From: Mycoplasmatota bacterium
GTDB lineage: Bacteria; Bacillota_I; Bacilli_A; Izemoplasmatales; Hujiaoplasmataceae
Direction: 5' to 3'
Length of the DNA stretch: 8,800 bases
Assembly (NCBI GenBank): GCA_023132365.1
Contig: JAGLYJ010000042.1
Span: forward strand, 1-8,800
Under the pieces are notes generated by a model that worked only from the letters and a program-made list of their open reading frames with translations, ran no database searches and was not told where the DNA came from. Below, one piece after another: positions 1-6,361 of the stretch. A program made the position numbers and the translations under genes. Every line of letters starts with the position of its first letter. The first letter of the stretch is position 1.

Positions 1-3000
1 TGGATTAGCCCAAACAGCTAAGTAATTATATGTACTAGTTAATTCATCATATGTTATTTGCCAACTTGAAATACTATTTCCCTCCAAATAGTAAACTGGA
101 TATTCAGGTTCATCTACAAGAGAAATAACTTGTAATTCTAACCCTGAGATAAGTTCACCATATTCACTCTCAAATTCATGAGTTATAATTATTTCTTCCC
201 AAATTGCAGTTATTGTACAATTACTTAGAATAGGATCTATATTTTTATCCCATCCTACAAATATTGATCCATAAAGTTCATATTCTGGTGGAACCGTTGT
301 ATCTCCATGGTGAACAATTTGATGTTCAATACCAGAAATAAAAGAAGCTCCATTTCCATCAAAATAAACATCGTAAATTAAATCATAATCCAAACTAATA
401 TTGGCTGATGGTCGAATACCTATATAAGTGAAATTGACATTCAAAACATCAATTGCAAAATCCACAAGAAATATGTAAGTATTATTTGTGCCAATAGTAT
501 CCTCTGTTTCATACCTCATCCACCATGCTCCATAGCCAGAGAGCTGAGTTATTTTTGCATCTACATAAGCCGTTAATAATGCCATTTTCTCAATATTTGT
601 ATCTAACAGACTCAATGCTAGAGTTTCACCATAACTTAGCAGGAACAAGTACTGTTCTGTGCTACTCACTGGATCATCAGCGTTAAGTGTTGTTAGTAAA
701 ATCTGCTCAATTTCATAAGGGTTAAATACTATTGACCCAAATGGACTTAACAGCAAATCAACAGGTCCATTCAAGTACTGTCTAATTTCACTAGTTTCCC
801 AATCATTTGAATCATCATCGTATCGTTTTACATCAATTATCTTATCTGAAATCAATAACAACTTAACTTTTCCATCAACGTAATCTTGTTCTAACACTAT
901 CCATTTAATTGGTTCAACAATATAATAATTGCCGCTATACAATTTATATCTATTTCCTTGGCTATCGGTAACATATCCAGTAACTGGATCTGGGGAAGAC
1001 AACCCATTTGGTATTCCCTCATACTTAGTGTCAGGGAGTTCACCCATATAAATATAGTATCCTTCGCTTGAATTTCCATTAAGTTTTATCTTCCAATTAA
1101 CATATAAATTAATATTTCCATAAACAGTACTATCAATAAGCAAATTAAGTTCATCATCATAAACCATTGTACCTTGCCCATAATTTTCTGTATAATAACC
1201 ACCAAAAAGGAATCCTTCCCTTACAGGAATATTTGGATTCTGCATCTGGTTTCCATGATCAGTAATATATGATTCAAGTATAGTTACTTCATTTTTATCA
1301 TAAAATGTTACTATGTAGTGATTAATTTCCCATTTTGCATATAAAGTAGCATCATACGCAGGCATTGTGTTGAATGTATATTCTAAAGTCAGTTCGCTAT
1401 CAGTAAACCAGCCTTCAAATGTATATCCTTCTTTTGTTGGCTCATCTGGTTCAACAAATGTTGTAAGGTAATACTGAGTAATTGAACTAGTTTCTGTTCC
1501 TCCATTACTTTCAAAGCTAATTGTATATTGATTTGCTGTCCATTTTGCATATATAGTAGCATCACTAGCAGGCATGGTGTTAAATGTATATTCTGAGGTC
1601 ATTTCGCTATCTATAAACCAATTATCAAAGGTATATCCTTCTTTTGTTGGCTCATCTGGTTCAATCACTGTAGTATCATAATCTTGAGTGATTGAAATAA
1701 CTTCAGTTCCTCCATTACTGTCGAAACTAATTGTATATTGATTGATTGAATATTCTGCTTGTATACTTAGATTATTAGCTGGCATTGTGTCAGGACAAAC
1801 AATATCCCATCCACTGAATGTATAGCCAACTTTAGTAGGTAGTGGTTTTACTATACCAGTTAAGTTTGATCCATAATCGTGATCTGATATATACAACACT
1901 GTACCATCTTCATCAATGTATTGAAGAGTATAAGAATTTATATTCCATTTAGCATATATGGTAAGGTTTTCTGCTTGCATTTTATCAAATACGTAAGCAG
2001 TTGTATAATTCACATCACTATACCAACCTCCAAAAGTATATCCTTCCTTTGTTGGTTCAGTAGGTTCATCAACTAAAGTATTATAATCTTGGGCGATAGA
2101 ATCTACCAAAGACCCTTCATTGGTATCAAAAGTTAAGGTATATTGATTGATTGCCCATTTTGTATAAAGTGTAGTATCTTCTGCAGGCATCGTTGTAAAT
2201 ATGTAAGCAATGCTTAATTCTGCATCACTAAACCAACCAATGAAATTGTAACCTTCTTGTGTTGGTTCGTTAGGTTCATTAACAACTGTCATATAATCCT
2301 GAGTAATTGAACTGACTTCTGTCCCGCCATAGGTTTCGAAACTGACCGTATATTGGTTGATAACATATTCTGCCAGCATACTCAGATTATTCGCTGGCAT
2401 CGTATCAGGACAATCAGTGTCCCATCCACTGAATGTATATCCAACCTTAGAAACAAGTGGTTCAACTATACTAGTTAAATTTGAATCAAAATCGTAATCT
2501 ACTATGTATAATACAGTCCCGTCATCATCAATATATTGAAGTGTATAAGCGTTGATATTCCATTTAGCATATATAGTAATATTTTCTGCTTGAATCTTGT
2601 CAAATACATAAGCAGTTGCATAATTCACATCACTATACCAACCTCCAAAAGTATATCCTTCTTTTGTTGGTTCATCTGGTTCATCCAAATTGGTCATATA
2701 ATCCTGAGTAATTGAACTAACTTCTGTTCCTCCGTTACTATCAAAGCTAATTATATATTGATTAATCTCCCATTTTGCATATAATGTAACATCATAAGCT
2801 GGGATATTAGCAAAAGTAAAAGGCACAGTGAAATTACTGTCTTCATACCAATTTATGAAGGTATATCCTTCTTTTGTTGGTTCATCTGGTTCATCCAAAT
2901 TGGCCATATAATCTAGAGTAATTGAATTAACTTCAGTTCCTCCGTTACTATCAAAGCTAATTGTATATTGATTGATAATATATTCTGCTTGTATACTTAT

Positions 3001-4170
3001 ATTATTTGCTGGCATTGTATCAGGACAATCAGTGTCCCATCCATTGAATGTATATCCAACTTTTGTAGCTAGTGGCTCTGCTATTCCTGTTAAGTCTGAT
3101 CCATAATTGCAATCTGATGTGTATAATACTGTACCATCATCATCAATGTATTGAAGAATATATATATTAGTATTCCATTTAGCATATACAGTAACATCAT
3201 AAGCAGGCATAGTGTTGAATGTAAATTGTAAAGTCGTTTCGGTATCTATAAACCAACCAACAAAAGTATATCCTTCTTTTGTTGGCTCATCAGGTTCATC
3301 AACTGAGGCCATGTAATCCATAGTAAATGAACTGACTTCAGTCCCTGCATTACTTTCGAAACTGATTGTATATTGATTGATTTCCCATTTTGCATACAAG
3401 GTAACATCATAAGCTAGCATTGTTACAAATGAAAATGAGACATTGAAATTACTGTCTTCATACCAATTTATGAAGGTATACCCCTCTTTAATTGGTATTT
3501 CAGGTTCAGTTAATTCTGTCCCATAGTCTTCTGTAATTGAATCAAAATCAATGCTATCAGTAGCAGCAAATGAAATTGTATATTCATTATATCTATAGAT
3601 CGCTGTAAGAACAATATCTTCAGCTGGCATTTCATTAGGTAAATCACTATCCCACTCAACAAAAGAAAAGCCTTCTTTAATTGGATAAGAAGGTTCAATC
3701 AAAAGAGACAAATCATCGCCAAAAGAAACAGAAAACAAATCAATCAACTCGCCATCAGAATCTAAATATTCAATATTATAGGTATTAAGACTCCATTGAG
3801 CATATAGCGTAACATTTTCAATAACATATACTAAATTATCAATGATACTTGTTGAGCCGTCTTCTTCTAAACTCCAACCAAGAAATGTATGTCCAGGCTT
3901 TTCTGCTAGAGGTAATGTAACTTCTGAATTATAGGTTGCTGAAACTGATTCGATAGATTGCTCACCATCAACAATAAAGGTGATAGTAAAAACATCAGAG
4001 ATTGTAGTTTCAGAAACTGTTGTATAAGTAGTACTTGAATCTATATCAGATGTAGTCGTTATTGATGAAGATGTGGTTGTAGTTGTATTTGTAAAATTAT
4101 CTAAGAAATCACATCCTAACAACAAAAAAAGCAACAAAAATATATTTGCTAATATAAATATTCTTTTCAT
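1..4170 (-). CDS. Giant InlB-B-repeat surface lipoprotein with DUF6273-like domain (C-terminus off window)
   Basis: This frame is open for 1390 codons from an ATG at 4170 to the left edge, so the 3' end is missing. A GGAGGAAA ribosome binding site lies three bases upstream. Residues 1-19 form a lipoprotein signal peptide (basic MKR, hydrophobic core, lipobox LLGC with Cys19), predicting lipid anchoring on the outer face of the membrane. Residues 20-60 are a Thr/Ser-rich stalk. Residues 61-1029 are fourteen tandem repeats typified by EPTKEGYTF.GW and a closing LYAKW, the hallmark of the InlB B-repeat/Listeria-Bacteroides repeat family (Flg_new, PF09479). Residues about 1030-1263 resemble DUF6273 (IKWIVLE near 1090, WETSEIRQYLNG near 1124, GAWW near 1216, GIRPSANISL near 1251). 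Two degenerate repeats follow, to 1390. Such proteins are usually adhesins or surface stalks; the ligand is unknown. Whether a second anchor exists at the C-terminus cannot be seen. Confidence 0.93.
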   Translation of the reverse strand, partial: MKRIFILANIFLLLFLLLGCDFLDNFTNTTTTTSSSITTTSDIDSSTTYTTVSETTISDVFTITFIVDGEQSIESVSATYNSEVTLPLAEKPGHTFLGWSLEEDGSTSIIDNLVYVIENVTLYAQWSLNTYNIEYLDSDGELIDLFSVSFGDDLSLLIEPSYPIKEGFSFVEWDSDLPNEMPAEDIVLTAIYRYNEYTISFAATDSIDFDSITEDYGTELTEPEIPIKEGYTFINWYEDSNFNVSFSFVTMLAYDVTLYAKWEINQYTISFESNAGTEVSSFTMDYMASVDEPDEPTKEGYTFVGWFIDTETTLQFTFNTMPAYDVTVYAKWNTNIYILQYIDDDGTVLYTSDCNYGSDLTGIAEPLATKVGYTFNGWDTDCPDTMPANNISIQAEYIINQYTISFDSNGGTEVNSITLDYMANLDEPDEPTKEGYTFINWYEDSNFTVPFTFANIPAYDVTLYAKWEINQYIISFDSNGGTEVSSITQDYMTNLDEPDEPTKEGYTFGGWYSDVNYATAYVFDKIQAENITIYAKWNINAYTLQYIDDDGTVLYIVDYDFDSNLTSIVEPLVSKVGYTFSGWDTDCPDTMPANNLSMLAEYVINQYTVSFETYGGTEVSSITQDYMTVVNEPNEPTQEGYNFIGWFSDAELSIAYIFTTMPAEDTTLYTKWAINQYTLTFDTNEGSLVDSIAQDYNTLVDEPTEPTKEGYTFGGWYSDVNYTTAYVFDKMQAENLTIYAKWNINSYTLQYIDEDGTVLYISDHDYGSNLTGIVKPLPTKVGYTFSGWDIVCPDTMPANNLSIQAEYSINQYTISFDSNGGTEVISITQDYDTTVIEPDEPTKEGYTFDNWFIDSEMTSEYTFNTMPASDATIYAKWTANQYTISFESNGGTETSSITQYYLTTFVEPDEPTKEGYTFEGWFTDSELTLEYTFNTMPAYDATLYAKWEINHYIVTFYDKNEVTILESYITDHGNQMQNPNIPVREGFLFGGYYTENYGQGTMVYDDELNLLIDSTVYGNINLYVNWKIKLNGNSSEGYYIYMGELPDTKYEGIPNGLSSPDPVTGYVTDSQGNRYKLYSGNYYIVEPIKWIVLEQDYVDGKVKLLLISDKIIDVKRYDDDSNDWETSEIRQYLNGPVDLLLSPFGSIVFNPYEIEQILLTTLNADDPVSSTEQYLFLLSYGETLALSLLDTNIEKMALLTAYVDAKITQLSGYGAWWMRYETEDTIGTNNTYIFLVDFAIDVLNVNFTYIGIRPSANISLDYDLIYDVYFDGNGASFISGIEHQIVHHGDTTVPPEYELYGSIFVGWDKNIDPILSNCTITAIWEEIIITHEFESEYGELISGLELQVISLVDEPEYPVYYLEGNSISSWQITYDELTSTYNYLAVWANP
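4..375 (-). repeat. Two degenerate B-repeat-like units after the DUF6273-like domain
   Basis: The first unit (about 375-185) reads YDVYFDGNGA, then VPPEYELYGSIFVGWD and TITAIW, preserving the GW.. and (T)AIW landmarks of the B-repeat family. The second (about 184-4) has EPEYP and ends LAVWANP but lacks a clear GYTF.GW core. They share little sequence with the upstream array and do not follow its 615-bp period, so they were probably not part of the recent expansion. The second ends at or near the window edge. Confidence 0.55.
385..1083 (-). other. DUF6273-like domain region of the lipoprotein
   Basis: This covers residues about 1030-1263. Seen directly: an N-terminal segment with a GYYIYMGELP start, a PIKWIVLE strand near residue 1090, a WETSEIRQYLNG motif near 1124, SGYGAWWMR near 1216 and GIRPSANISL near 1251. 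This W-x-S-x-LR-x-(W/Y)LN then RPA pattern is what I associate with DUF6273, a domain common in Bacillota surface proteins, often next to B-repeats, with no known activity. It is flanked on both sides by repeats, so it sits part-way along the rod and not at its tip. Assignment is by motif memory only. Confidence 0.65.
1084..3990 (-). repeat. Array of 14 coding InlB-type B-repeats
   Basis: Reading in the coding direction, repeat boundaries are 3990-3784, 3783-3586, 3585-3376, 3375-3166, 3165-2971, 2970-2761, 2760-2551, 2550-2356, 2355-2146, 2145-1936, 1935-1741, 1740-1531, 1530-1321 and 1320-1084. Two sequence types are present. Type A is mostly 70 residues: it starts QYTISF.SNGGTEV, carries EPDEPTKEGYTF..W and ends in YAKW. 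Type B is mostly 65 residues: it starts YTLQYIDDDGTVLY, carries KVGYTF.GWD..CPDTMPANN and ends in AEY. The order is A B A A B A A B A A B A A, then a divergent last repeat of 79 residues. Each repeat should form a small beta-grasp-like fold, giving an extended rod. The first two and the last are the most divergent, as is common for edge units of an expanding array. Confidence 0.93.
1321..3585 (-). repeat. 615-bp higher-order repeat (A-A-B triads), three full copies plus two-thirds
   Basis: Full copies lie at 3585-2971, 2970-2356 and 2355-1741, each exactly 615 bp (70+70+65 codons). A partial copy of two A units (420 bp) lies at 1740-1321. The period is also visible in DNA: the 37-base stretch 3444-3480 matches 2829-2865, and the 42-base stretch 2620-2661 matches 2005-2046, both offset by exactly 615. 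The expansion unit was therefore probably the triad, with copies made by unequal recombination and later blended by conversion. Confidence 0.88.
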
Positions 4171-4173
4171 CAA

Positions 4174-4181
4174 TTTCCTCC
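4174..4181 (-). promoter_or_regulatory. Ribosome binding site of the lipoprotein gene
   Basis: GGAGGAAA followed by TTG and then the ATG at 4170. It is near-perfect complementarity to the 16S rRNA tail and fixes the start, which is also the only start that gives a complete lipoprotein signal peptide. Confidence 0.85.
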
Positions 4182-4247
4182 ATAAATAGTATCATAAAGT
4201 TTTTAACCAAGTAAATTAAGATAGTATTAATGAATACCTTTTAGTAA

Positions 4248-4276
4248 ATTATAGCACATTGTTATTGTCTAAACAA
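4248..4276 (-). promoter_or_regulatory. Candidate extended -10 promoter of the lipoprotein gene
   Basis: On the minus strand, TATAAT (4253-4248) is preceded by C and then TG (4256-4255), an extended -10. A TTGTTT -35 (4276-4271) lies 17 bases further upstream. This predicts a start near 4240 and a leader of about 70 bases. The -35 lies inside the palindrome ATTGTCTAAACAAT (4264-4277), so a repressor bound there could block it. Confidence 0.65.
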
Positions 4277-4277
4277 T
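4264..4277. promoter_or_regulatory. Inverted repeat around GTCTAAAC, site 1 (lipoprotein promoter)
   Basis: ATTGT-CTAA-ACAAT is a perfect 5-bp inverted repeat. Its core GTCTAAAC fits the GTnTAnAC pattern seen at many GntR-family operators. It overlaps the -35 box of the lipoprotein promoter. Operator function is inferred; no GntR-type gene is in the window. Confidence 0.4.
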
Positions 4278-4485
4278 GCTTTAAAGGGAATTCATAGTAT
4301 TCTAATTTTACTAAAAAATTTATAACATAAGTCAACAATGATAAGCAACATATATTTCCTTGTATTAAAATAATTTTTTCTTATTATTCCATTCAATCTT
4401 AAAATCAATAATTTTGGACTTTTAATCTGCATTTTTTTATTATTTAATGCATTATTAATTCTAGCATTAATCAATAAAATTAGGA

Positions 4486-4503
4486 ATGGTTTGTCTAAAC
4501 CAT
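4486..4503. promoter_or_regulatory. Inverted repeat around GTCTAAAC, site 2
   Basis: ATGGTTT-GTCT-AAACCAT is a perfect inverted repeat with 7-bp arms, the strongest of the four related sites, and has the same GTCTAAAC core as site 1. A weak plus-strand promoter (TTGTCT at 4491-4496, 18 bases, TATTAT at 4515-4520) could start here, but this is speculative. It sits mid-way between the divergent genes. Confidence 0.4.
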
Positions 4504-4598
4504 CTATCATATTTTATTATAAATAACAGTTCATACAAGAATCAAAAGGATGCATATAATAACATTGAGATGCTATTTATAACTTAACTATAATCAAT

Positions 4599-4610
4599 TT
4601 TGTCTACAAA
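4599..4610. promoter_or_regulatory. Inverted repeat around GTCTAC, site 3
   Basis: TTTGT-CT-ACAAA is a perfect inverted repeat sharing GTCTA with sites 1 and 2 but ending ACAA where they have AAC. It is possibly a weaker member of the same operator set, or a chance palindrome in AT-rich DNA. Confidence 0.25.
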
Positions 4611-4764
4611 TATCATTAACTTCCAGATATGATTCAGCAAGACAACTATTTTGAAATTTTTGCATGTTTTCAAATAGATAAATAGCCAAATATATGGTAT
4701 AATATTACGTATTTAATATATTATATAAAATGTTTATTGCTAGATGTTTTTATTAATAAATTCT

Positions 4765-4772
4765 TTAGACAC
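4765..4772. promoter_or_regulatory. GTCTAAAG half-palindrome, site 4 (ROK promoter)
   Basis: Reading the minus strand this region gives GTGTCTAAAGAA, seven of eight core bases as in sites 1 and 2. It covers the candidate -35 of the ROK-like gene. Because a -35 box itself resembles TAGACA, the similarity may simply be promoter sequence; it counts only together with the other sites. Confidence 0.25.
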
Positions 4773-4794
4773 TTTAATATAAAATGAATGTAAT
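4766..4794 (+). promoter_or_regulatory. Candidate promoter of the ROK-like gene
   Basis: TAGACA (4766-4771) and TGTAAT (4789-4794) each match five of six consensus bases of a housekeeping -35/-10 pair, with a 17-base spacer. Predicted start is near 4801, giving a short leader of about 27 bases. A GTCTAAAG site overlaps the -35 on the other strand. Competing AT-rich -10-like boxes exist at 4698-4703 and 4724-4729 but lack a good -35. Confidence 0.5.
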
Positions 4795-4816
4795 TTTTTA
4801 TACTTAATACAATGCT

Positions 4817-4823
4817 GGGGGGA
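4817..4823 (+). promoter_or_regulatory. Ribosome binding site of the ROK-like gene
   Basis: GGGGGGA lies four bases before the ATG at 4828. Six consecutive G stand out in this AT-rich context; the pairing register with 16S rRNA is GGGGGA-like instead of the more usual AGGAGG. It supports the start chosen. Confidence 0.75.
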
Positions 4824-4827
4824 CAAA

Positions 4828-6231
4828 ATGGAAAAATTAAATTTAAAAATTAAATTAAAAAACCAATTGAGTTTAGATAGTGATTATTCACCAATCATTT
4901 TAGGTAATATAGCATTTGAGAATGCTGTAAAGGATAGTATAAATCCCGTTACTGTTAGAATTGCGATTGAAAGAAACAAGAATCAAATCGCAAGTGCAGA
5001 ATGTCTTGTATTCAACAATAAATATAACCAAAATGAAGCTAATTATCTATATTTAGAGCGCTTGATTAAAACGTTATTATGGATTAGAGGTGGATTCCGA
5101 ATTTATATAGGAGGTTCCGATTTATTAGGAAAGCAGATAATCGAAACATACTCAAAAAACGGAATCAGAAGCTTCGACCAAAAGTTTATGGCAAATATCT
5201 ATGAGCAGCCATTTGAAGTACTAAACGTTTCACTTGAAAACGTTCCAACTAGTAATGAAATATCTGAATCTATTGGCAGACATTTGGATGGATGTAGAAT
5301 TGGATTTGATGCTGGGGGAAGTGATCGCAAAGTGTCTGCTTTAATTGATGGAGTCGCTATTTTTAGCGAGGAAGTAATTTGGCATCCTAAAACTATGAGC
5401 GATCCCTATTATCATTATAATGGTATAATGGATTCACTAAAAAAAGCCGCTAGTAAACTTCCGCGAGTTGATGCTATTGGAGTTAGTAGTGCAGGTATAT
5501 TTATTAATAATAGAGTATCCGTCGCTTCTCTGTTTATAGAAGTTCCGCAGAATCTATTTGACACCCATATTAGAGACATGTATTTAAACATACAAAATGA
5601 GTTTGACAATGTTCCACTTGAGGTTATTAATGACGGAGATGTTACTGCTTTGGCTGGTGCTATGAGCCTTGATTCAAACAACGTTTTAGGAATAGCAATG
5701 GGAACCAGTGAAGCCGCTGGGTATGTTGATAAATACGGAAACATAACAGGATGGCTAAATGAATTAGCCTTCGTACCTGTAGATTATAATCAAAATTCAC
5801 TAAGAGATGATTGGAGTGATGATTATGGTGTTGGTGTTACCTATTTCTCACAAGACGCAGTTATCAAATTAGCTACAGAAGCTAATATTGTTTTTGAAGC
5901 TAATATGTCCCCTGCAGAAAAGCTTAAAGTTATTCAAAATCTATCAAACAAGAATGACATAAGAGCAATAGAAATCTTTAAAACTATAGGTGTCTACCTT
6001 GGGTATTCACTTGCGTACTATTCTAGGTTTTATGAAATTAAAAATGTTCTTATTTTAGGTCGTGTTACAAGTGGCATAGGCGGACAAAAAATCCTTGAAG
6101 AAGCAAAAAATATTATAAAGAAAGAATTTAATAATTTATACAAAAAACTAACTATCAATCTACCAGACGAGAAAAACCGAAGAGTAGGCCAAAGCATTGC
6201 TGCTGCGAGCTTACCTAAGATAACTAAATGA
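4828..6231 (+). CDS. ROK-like sugar kinase-fold protein with extra N-terminal domain
   Basis: A 467-residue cytoplasmic protein, much longer than the roughly 300 of ordinary ROK kinases. Residues 1-157 form an additional domain I cannot name. From residue 158 the actin-like ATPase fold is clear: phosphate-1 loop IGFDAGGSDRK (158-168), IGVSSAG (217-223), phosphate-2/catalytic segment VINDGDVTALAGAM with Asp269 in the catalytic-base position, GIAMGTSEAAG (288-298), and a late VLILGR...GIGG segment (407-419). The ROK substrate motif E-x-G-H appears as NELAF (311-315): the Glu is kept, but the zinc-ligand His is Phe and no CxCGxxGC cluster follows. It is therefore a zinc-less ROK-related protein, probably phosphorylating or sensing a sugar. 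There is no DNA-binding helix-turn-helix evident, which disfavours a NagC/XylR-type repressor. It converges on the SIS operon and likely shares its pathway. Substrate unknown. Confidence 0.85.
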   Translation: MEKLNLKIKLKNQLSLDSDYSPIILGNIAFENAVKDSINPVTVRIAIERNKNQIASAECLVFNNKYNQNEANYLYLERLIKTLLWIRGGFRIYIGGSDLLGKQIIETYSKNGIRSFDQKFMANIYEQPFEVLNVSLENVPTSNEISESIGRHLDGCRIGFDAGGSDRKVSALIDGVAIFSEEVIWHPKTMSDPYYHYNGIMDSLKKAASKLPRVDAIGVSSAGIFINNRVSVASLFIEVPQNLFDTHIRDMYLNIQNEFDNVPLEVINDGDVTALAGAMSLDSNNVLGIAMGTSEAAGYVDKYGNITGWLNELAFVPVDYNQNSLRDDWSDDYGVGVTYFSQDAVIKLATEANIVFEANMSPAEKLKVIQNLSNKNDIRAIEIFKTIGVYLGYSLAYYSRFYEIKNVLILGRVTSGIGGQKILEEAKNIIKKEFNNLYKKLTINLPDEKNRRVGQSIAAASLPKITK

Positions 6232-6265
6232 TTCTCCTATGATAATCTAATATTATGACTTTTTT

Positions 6266-6299
6266 AAAAAAAAAGACTAAGAAAAAATTTCTTAGTCTT
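6266..6299 (-). terminator. Rho-independent terminator of the minus-strand operon
   Basis: AAGACTAAGAAA (6273-6284) and TTTCTTAGTCTT (6288-6299) make a perfect 12-bp stem with a 3-base loop. Read on the minus strand it is followed by a T run (complement of the A run 6274-6266). The plus strand has no T run after it, so its main direction is minus, ending the SIS operon about 60 bases past its stop. Confidence 0.85.
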
Positions 6300-6320
6300 G
6301 TATATGAAAAGAATATTTCT

Positions 6321-6361
6321 AAAGCTTTTTTGAAAGTATACTTTCATTCAAGGCTTTTTTT
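6321..6361 (+). terminator. Rho-independent terminator of the ROK-like gene
   Basis: The outer arms AAAGC (6321-6325) and GCTTT (6353-6357) and the inner arms TGAAAG (6331-6336) and CTTTCA (6341-6346) form an imperfect hairpin with a TATA loop. A run of seven T (6355-6361) follows on the plus strand. The tail runs into the stop codon of the converging SIS gene. Confidence 0.7.

Larger units (their letters stand above)
4171..4827. other. Divergent intergenic region, 657 bp
   Basis: No convincing gene is present. It contains the candidate promoters of both flanking genes near its two ends and four GTCTA-centred palindromic sites. It also holds a 7-bp-arm hairpin TTAATGC...GCATTAA (4444-4470) with no obvious T tail. 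The middle part is extremely AT-rich with no tRNA, riboswitch or conserved RNA fold that I recognise. The length is more than two ordinary promoters need, so an unseen regulatory RNA or the remains of a lost gene are possible. Confidence 0.6.

Noticed and set aside
897..1079. Short minus-strand frames inside the lipoprotein gene (also 3510-3698)
   Set aside because: They lie in alternative frames of a 1390-codon uninterrupted coding region with coherent repeats.
1321..3585. CRISPR array or tandem non-coding satellite
   Set aside because: Units of 195-210 bp are coding throughout, imperfect, and keep reading frame; there are no short identical repeats with unique spacers.
1..4170. Recoding of UGA as Trp as in mycoplasmas
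   Set aside because: Trp codons are TGG throughout and no in-frame TGA is found; the 286-residue gene also ends with TGA as a stop.
4292..4510. A 72-codon minus-strand open frame in the intergenic region
   Set aside because: No ribosome binding site precedes its ATG, its composition (Ile, Leu, Asn, Lys) is what random AT-rich DNA encodes, and no motif is visible.
4550..4560. TGCATATAAT as an extended -10 promoter on the plus strand
   Set aside because: The TG is one base too far from TATAAT for an extended -10 and no reasonable -35 is found at the correct distance.
5415..5744. A 109-codon minus-strand open frame antisense to the ROK-like gene
   Set aside because: The plus-strand frame carries clear kinase-fold motifs over the same bases; this is a shadow frame.
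4828..6231. ROK-type transcriptional repressor
   Set aside because: The N-terminal extension shows no recognisable helix-turn-helix, and its sequence does not resemble the winged-helix region of NagC/XylR-type ROK repressors.
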